Source: Porticoccus sp963974675 (GTDB taxonomy: Bacteria > Pseudomonadota > Gammaproteobacteria > Pseudomonadales > Porticoccaceae). From it: a stretch of DNA of 15,597 nucleotides. Position 1 is the first letter of the stretch, and each line of letters starts with the position of its first letter. A program made the position numbers and the translations under genes. The stretch is from positions 1 through 15,597 of the forward strand of contig CAXBDQ010000045.1 of NCBI GenBank assembly GCA_963974675.1. Direction: 5' to 3'. Under the pieces are notes generated by a model. That model was not told the DNA's origin and did no database searches. It saw only the letters and a list, made by a program, of their open reading frames with translations. Shown in pieces: positions 12,715-15,597 of this stretch.

Positions 12715-14702
12715 TGCGAGTTAATAAGCTTATTTATGAAGGAAGCAAGTATTTTTTCGAGTCTAAAGAGTTCGACGAAAATATCATCCTAATTGAGGGC
12801 GATAATGGAACAGGGAAAAGCACCTTTTGTAATTTGATTTATTTTGCATTGGGTGGAGAGGTTCCAATATTTCGAATAAATAATGATAAGCGCCACGATG
12901 AAATAACTTCTGATAGTGATAACTATGTTGATCTTTATATCTCAATCAATGATGGCAGTTATTTACTAAGGCGCTACTTTGGAGATAATGAAGTAACAGT
13001 AATCCCCTATGAGCGGGTGGTTGAGAAGATATATTCAGAAGATAAAAATACTTTAATTGAAGAGAAGGTAAGATTTTCTCTTTCGGAAGATAAGACTGAA
13101 ATATATCCCGTAAACAGAAGCAAAGATTCATACGTTTTTTCTGACTGGATTCTCGAGAAATTGGAAATATCTGTGGTCGAGCTTTTTCATGGATATAATA
13201 CATTTAAAATTAATATATCAGACTTGATGCGGCTGATTTATCACGATCAACAGCCGAACCCAGAGGGTATTTATAAAAAGCCAGATACTAATTCAACGTA
13301 TGTTTCTGATTCTGAGTTGGTTCGAAAAGCTATTTTTGAACTCTTAGTTGGTAAAGCCTATTCTGATTACTACGACTCTATTGTCGAGGAAAAGAAGCTG
13401 TCGAGAGAGAAAAGCTTGGCTAAAGCGGTTGTGAATGAGTACACGCTTTTAGCCGACAAAATGCGAAAAAATGGCGGGGCTAAAAATGTCAGTTTTTTAC
13501 AGAAAGAAATCTCTGATAAAGAGCAGCAAATTGACAAGTTGCATGATGCCAGACAGGCATTCAAGCGAAATCGAACTGGATCAAATACAATTAATCAAGA
13601 TATTGAGTCGTGCAAATCAGAATTAATTGATTGTGAACTTAGATTAAGCCGATTAAAAGAAAATCTGGTTTCAGCTCTTGATGAACGGTACAAATTAAAC
13701 GTAGTTAGAAATGAATCTGCTTCAGAGATTAGACGTATTGAAAAAGTTATTTTTTCACACGATCATCTAAACCTTTTTACATCTGATACTTGTCCATACT
13801 GCTTAAGTCACGTGGATCGTGTGGAAGGGCATTGTGTTTGTGGCGCTTCGATAGAAGAAGAACAATATGAGAGGTTTTTCTACACATCAAAAGAGTATAA
13901 AGATATTCTGAAAACGAAACTTAAGGCACTGTCAACAATTAAAACCGCATATGATGATTGTGACTCTGAAGTTCAAGAGATTAAAAAAGAAATTGAGTTG
14001 ATAGAGAAAAAGTCGGTGACTTTCCGTGAAAAGCTACAAGAAATGCTTGGGCGGGTCGATGAAATTGTTGACATTGAAAGCCTAAATGATATTGACGATA
14101 AAATATTGCAGCTTAGAGAAGATGTTGCGAATTTGAATCGATTGTTGGAGATTGAATCAAAGCTGGAACGTATCCAAAAAGATTTTGATCTGGTTAGCTC
14201 TAAAGCAAAAGACGCTGAGTTAAAGAGGAAAGGGCTTGAGATTAAAGCTCAACAGGATGTAACTTCGAAGGTAAATGCGTTTAGTAAAAAGTATGATGAG
14301 CTGATGAAAAATACTTTGCCTGATTGCAGATCGGCAAAGATTGCGCTTGATAACTATTTGCCTTCAATTAATGATGGTCTCTATCGAGAAACAAGTTCAC
14401 TTGTTTCAATTCGAATGATGTACTTTATCACTCTCATGCATTTAGCTTTGTCTGATGAATCAGTGACATTCCCGCGCTTTTTACTTATTGACACACCTGA
14501 AACTGCCGGAATCGAATTAGAGTATCTGATTAACTGTATTCGTCAGTTGGAAGAATTGAAAAATTATGGAACTGACTTTCAAGTTATCATTTCGACAGGT
14601 TTAAACAAGTATCCCGAGTCATTAAAGGACAATCGTGTACTCTTTATGCCCGATAAGCAGAAGGAACATATGCTCTTGAAGAAGAAGAGCCTTTCTAAGT
14701 AA
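12705..14702 (+). CDS. SMC/Rad50-like ATPase (LmuB/DdmC-like)
   Basis: 665 aa. Walker A is GDNGTGKST (residues 32-40). Two long charged coiled-coil arms run from about 220-355 and 385-515. Between them the hinge holds Cys363-P-Y-Cys366 and Cys377-V-Cys379, four cysteines placed like a Rad50 zinc hook but as two pairs in one chain. The signature-like segment is ETSSLVSIR (562-570). Walker B is FLLIDTPE (Asp596, Glu599), and STG at 630-632 stands where the H-loop would be. This is the layout of LmuB/DdmC-type ATPases, which sense foreign DNA ends. GGAG (12694-12697) sits 7 nt before ATG 12705; an ATG at 12714 (TGATG overlap) is an alternative that removes 3 residues. It ends at TAA 14700-14702 with no terminator visible. 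Confidence 0.85.
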   Translation: MGLMRVNKLIYEGSKYFFESKEFDENIILIEGDNGTGKSTFCNLIYFALGGEVPIFRINNDKRHDEITSDSDNYVDLYISINDGSYLLRRYFGDNEVTVIPYERVVEKIYSEDKNTLIEEKVRFSLSEDKTEIYPVNRSKDSYVFSDWILEKLEISVVELFHGYNTFKINISDLMRLIYHDQQPNPEGIYKKPDTNSTYVSDSELVRKAIFELLVGKAYSDYYDSIVEEKKLSREKSLAKAVVNEYTLLADKMRKNGGAKNVSFLQKEISDKEQQIDKLHDARQAFKRNRTGSNTINQDIESCKSELIDCELRLSRLKENLVSALDERYKLNVVRNESASEIRRIEKVIFSHDHLNLFTSDTCPYCLSHVDRVEGHCVCGASIEEEQYERFFYTSKEYKDILKTKLKALSTIKTAYDDCDSEVQEIKKEIELIEKKSVTFREKLQEMLGRVDEIVDIESLNDIDDKILQLREDVANLNRLLEIESKLERIQKDFDLVSSKAKDAELKRKGLEIKAQQDVTSKVNAFSKKYDELMKNTLPDCRSAKIALDNYLPSINDGLYRETSSLVSIRMMYFITLMHLALSDESVTFPRFLLIDTPETAGIELEYLINCIRQLEELKNYGTDFQVIISTGLNKYPESLKDNRVLFMPDKQKEHMLLKKKSLSK

Positions 14703-14776
14703 TAACGTCAAGCAATTTAGATTCAACTAGTTAGTATGATTAGTTACTGAAGTTCTGCTATCGGCACGTAAGTAAT

Positions 14777-14793
14777 ATTCAGAAATTTTGAAT
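14777..14793. repeat. Near-palindrome ATTCA...TGAAT between the cassette and the s073-like gene
   Basis: ATTCA (14777-14781) and TGAAT (14789-14793) are the ends of a 17-bp imperfect inverted repeat with an AAATTT core. It lies 12 nt past the s073-like stop, in the gap between two convergent genes. The stem is AT-rich and lacks a following T-tract, so it is a poor terminator. It could mark the cassette's right edge, but I cannot show that. Confidence 0.35.
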
Positions 14794-14804
14794 ACTACAT
14801 TAAC

Positions 14805-15512
14805 TCACTTTACTGCAAAAACCGTAACCAACGTTTTAATTGAGTCACCCGGAACCATAACAAAGTGCATTTTGCTACCAACATGCTGCCATAACTCGGC
14901 CTCTTGTGCATATTTTTTGGCTTTTTGGATAGTGACCCTTTCAGGTAACTGGGCTTTAGTTAGCGCAGAACATAGCAGCTTTGTGCACAAAGCCTTCCAA
15001 GGATGCTTGGGCACTCCATCAGAAAGCCGTTCCACAAATCTTTCAAGCGCGTGACGAGTCACCACGACAGGTCCAATGTTCGGAACGTTGATGACCTCAT
15101 CGATTTCTCTCACTGTAGTATTATCGACGCTGTATTCTTCGAAGGAATGTGAGAGCCAATCGTCCCGCTTCTCTACCGAGATCTGTGCTTCCTGGTAGCG
15201 GGTGAGCAAGAACCTGGTCAGGCTGTAAAGTGAATGCTGAGTTGAGCGTTTTTTCTGTAACTTTTTGATAGCTCCTTTACTGACCCGGATTTGAAGCCCA
15301 TTACCGCTTCGGTTACTCCCCATCACCTCTTTCACTGACAGTAGGTGATGAATCGCATAGAGCTCAGCTGCAATTGGCTTTTGCTGCTCAGCTAGCTTGT
15401 CGTATTGCTCACCTAAATCGACCTTTAGTTCGCCTCCTCTTCGAAGGCCGGTCTTCCAGTAAACCGTAAACTCACCATCAATCTGCTTTGTTAACAGGGT
15501 TAATACCATCAT
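14805..15512 (-). CDS. Conserved ICE protein of unknown function (s073-like)
   Basis: 235 aa, basic in its centre. I do not recognise an enzyme. Visible features: a helical N-terminal half with KGAIKKLQKKRSTQHSLYSLTRFLLTRY (about 78-105), then a C-terminal domain starting VVTRHALERFVERLSDG with conserved-looking Arg-His and Glu-Arg, a WQHVGSKMHFVMVP segment, and the ending KTLVTVFAVK. The beta-strand-rich C-terminus resembles small RNA-/DNA-interacting or toxin-like domains, but this is weak. The start is set by AGGAG 8 nt upstream (15521-15525). Its place on the far side of the cassette from traF fits s073, the backbone gene that borders hotspot 3 in SXT/R391 elements. Confidence 0.6.
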   Translation of the reverse strand: MMVLTLLTKQIDGEFTVYWKTGLRRGGELKVDLGEQYDKLAEQQKPIAAELYAIHHLLSVKEVMGSNRSGNGLQIRVSKGAIKKLQKKRSTQHSLYSLTRFLLTRYQEAQISVEKRDDWLSHSFEEYSVDNTTVREIDEVINVPNIGPVVVTRHALERFVERLSDGVPKHPWKALCTKLLCSALTKAQLPERVTIQKAKKYAQEAELWQHVGSKMHFVMVPGDSIKTLVTVFAVK

Positions 15513-15575
15513 GTTTGTTTCTCCTATTGGTTATCTTTTTTCCATTCTCCATGTTTTTTCAAATATGCAAGGCGC

Positions 15576-15597
15576 AAAAAAAGGGGCCGAAGCCCCT
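15576..15597 (-). terminator. Strong rho-independent terminator
   Basis: On the minus strand, AGGGGC pairs with GCCCCT around a TTCG loop (15597-15582), followed by seven Ts (15582-15576). The stem may extend past the window edge. It ends transcription of a gene lying to the right of the window, so the s073-like gene just downstream probably has its own promoter or relies on read-through. Confidence 0.85.

Noticed and set aside
10965..14702. Wadjet (JetABCD) or a type of BREX/DISARM system
   Set aside because: The SMC-like protein is only 665 aa with a cysteine hook, there are three genes and no JetD-like nuclease, and no methylase or helicase is present. Lamassu/ABC-3C fits better.
12705..14702. 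Housekeeping RecN or SbcC
   Set aside because: It is too short for SbcC, has a cysteine hook that RecN lacks, and is translationally coupled to two small partner genes in a mobile hotspot.
1..15597. CRISPR array, tRNA, rRNA, insertion sequence or origin of transfer
   Set aside because: I found no regularly spaced repeats, no cloverleaf or rRNA-like sequence, no transposase, and no relaxase or oriT-like region here. The oriT of SXT/R391 lies elsewhere in the element.

Overview
The window looks like the right-hand end of an SXT/R391-family integrative and conjugative element (ICE), read in reverse of the usual SXT map, in a gamma-proteobacterial host such as Vibrio, Shewanella, Proteus or a relative. 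The genus cannot be fixed because almost everything here belongs to the element. The evidence is the gene set and its order: a prfC (RF3) 5' end at the left edge, a setR/croS lambda-like switch, an early operon ending in an FlhD/FlhC-like activator pair (setD, setC), an eex-like membrane protein, then traG, traH and traF. Family names come from recognising sequences and order from memory, not from a database search.

Layout. 1-59 (-) is the start of prfC, reading out of the window, with an ICE-supplied N-terminus that marks the attachment junction. 316-963 (-) is the SetR repressor. 964-1080 is a compact divergent control region with four operator-like palindromes and a good promoter on each strand. 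1081-4267 (+) is a tightly packed operon: croS, two replication-type proteins of unknown role, a secreted lytic transglycosylase, setD and setC. 4325-4756 (+) is the entry-exclusion gene, which meets traG tail to tail across a bidirectional terminator. 4789-10697 (-) is the traF-traH-traG mating-pair operon. 10965-14702 (+) is an AT-rich three-gene cassette in the position I know as SXT/R391 hotspot 3 (between traF and s073). 14805-15512 (-) is an s073-like conserved gene, and a strong minus-strand terminator closes the window.

How it works together. By analogy with SXT, SetR holds the switch off until DNA damage makes it cleave itself. CroS then helps release the early operon, and SetD/SetC activate excision and transfer genes elsewhere in the element. 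TraF, TraH and TraG build and stabilise the mating pair, while TraG in the donor and Eex in the recipient decide whether a like element is excluded. The residues at TraG 606-608 are Pro-Gly-Glu, which I recall as the R391-type exclusion signature.

The most interesting cargo is the three-gene cassette: a protein with a possible PD-(D/E)xK (Cap4/DUF4297-like) N-terminus, a small winged-helix-like middle protein, and an SMC/Rad50-like ATPase with a cysteine hook. This is the architecture of Lamassu / ABC-three-component defence systems, including the plasmid- and phage-targeting DdmABC of Vibrio cholerae. A further observation is a near-perfect SetR operator-like palindrome inside a coding region about 0.85 kb downstream of the main switch.
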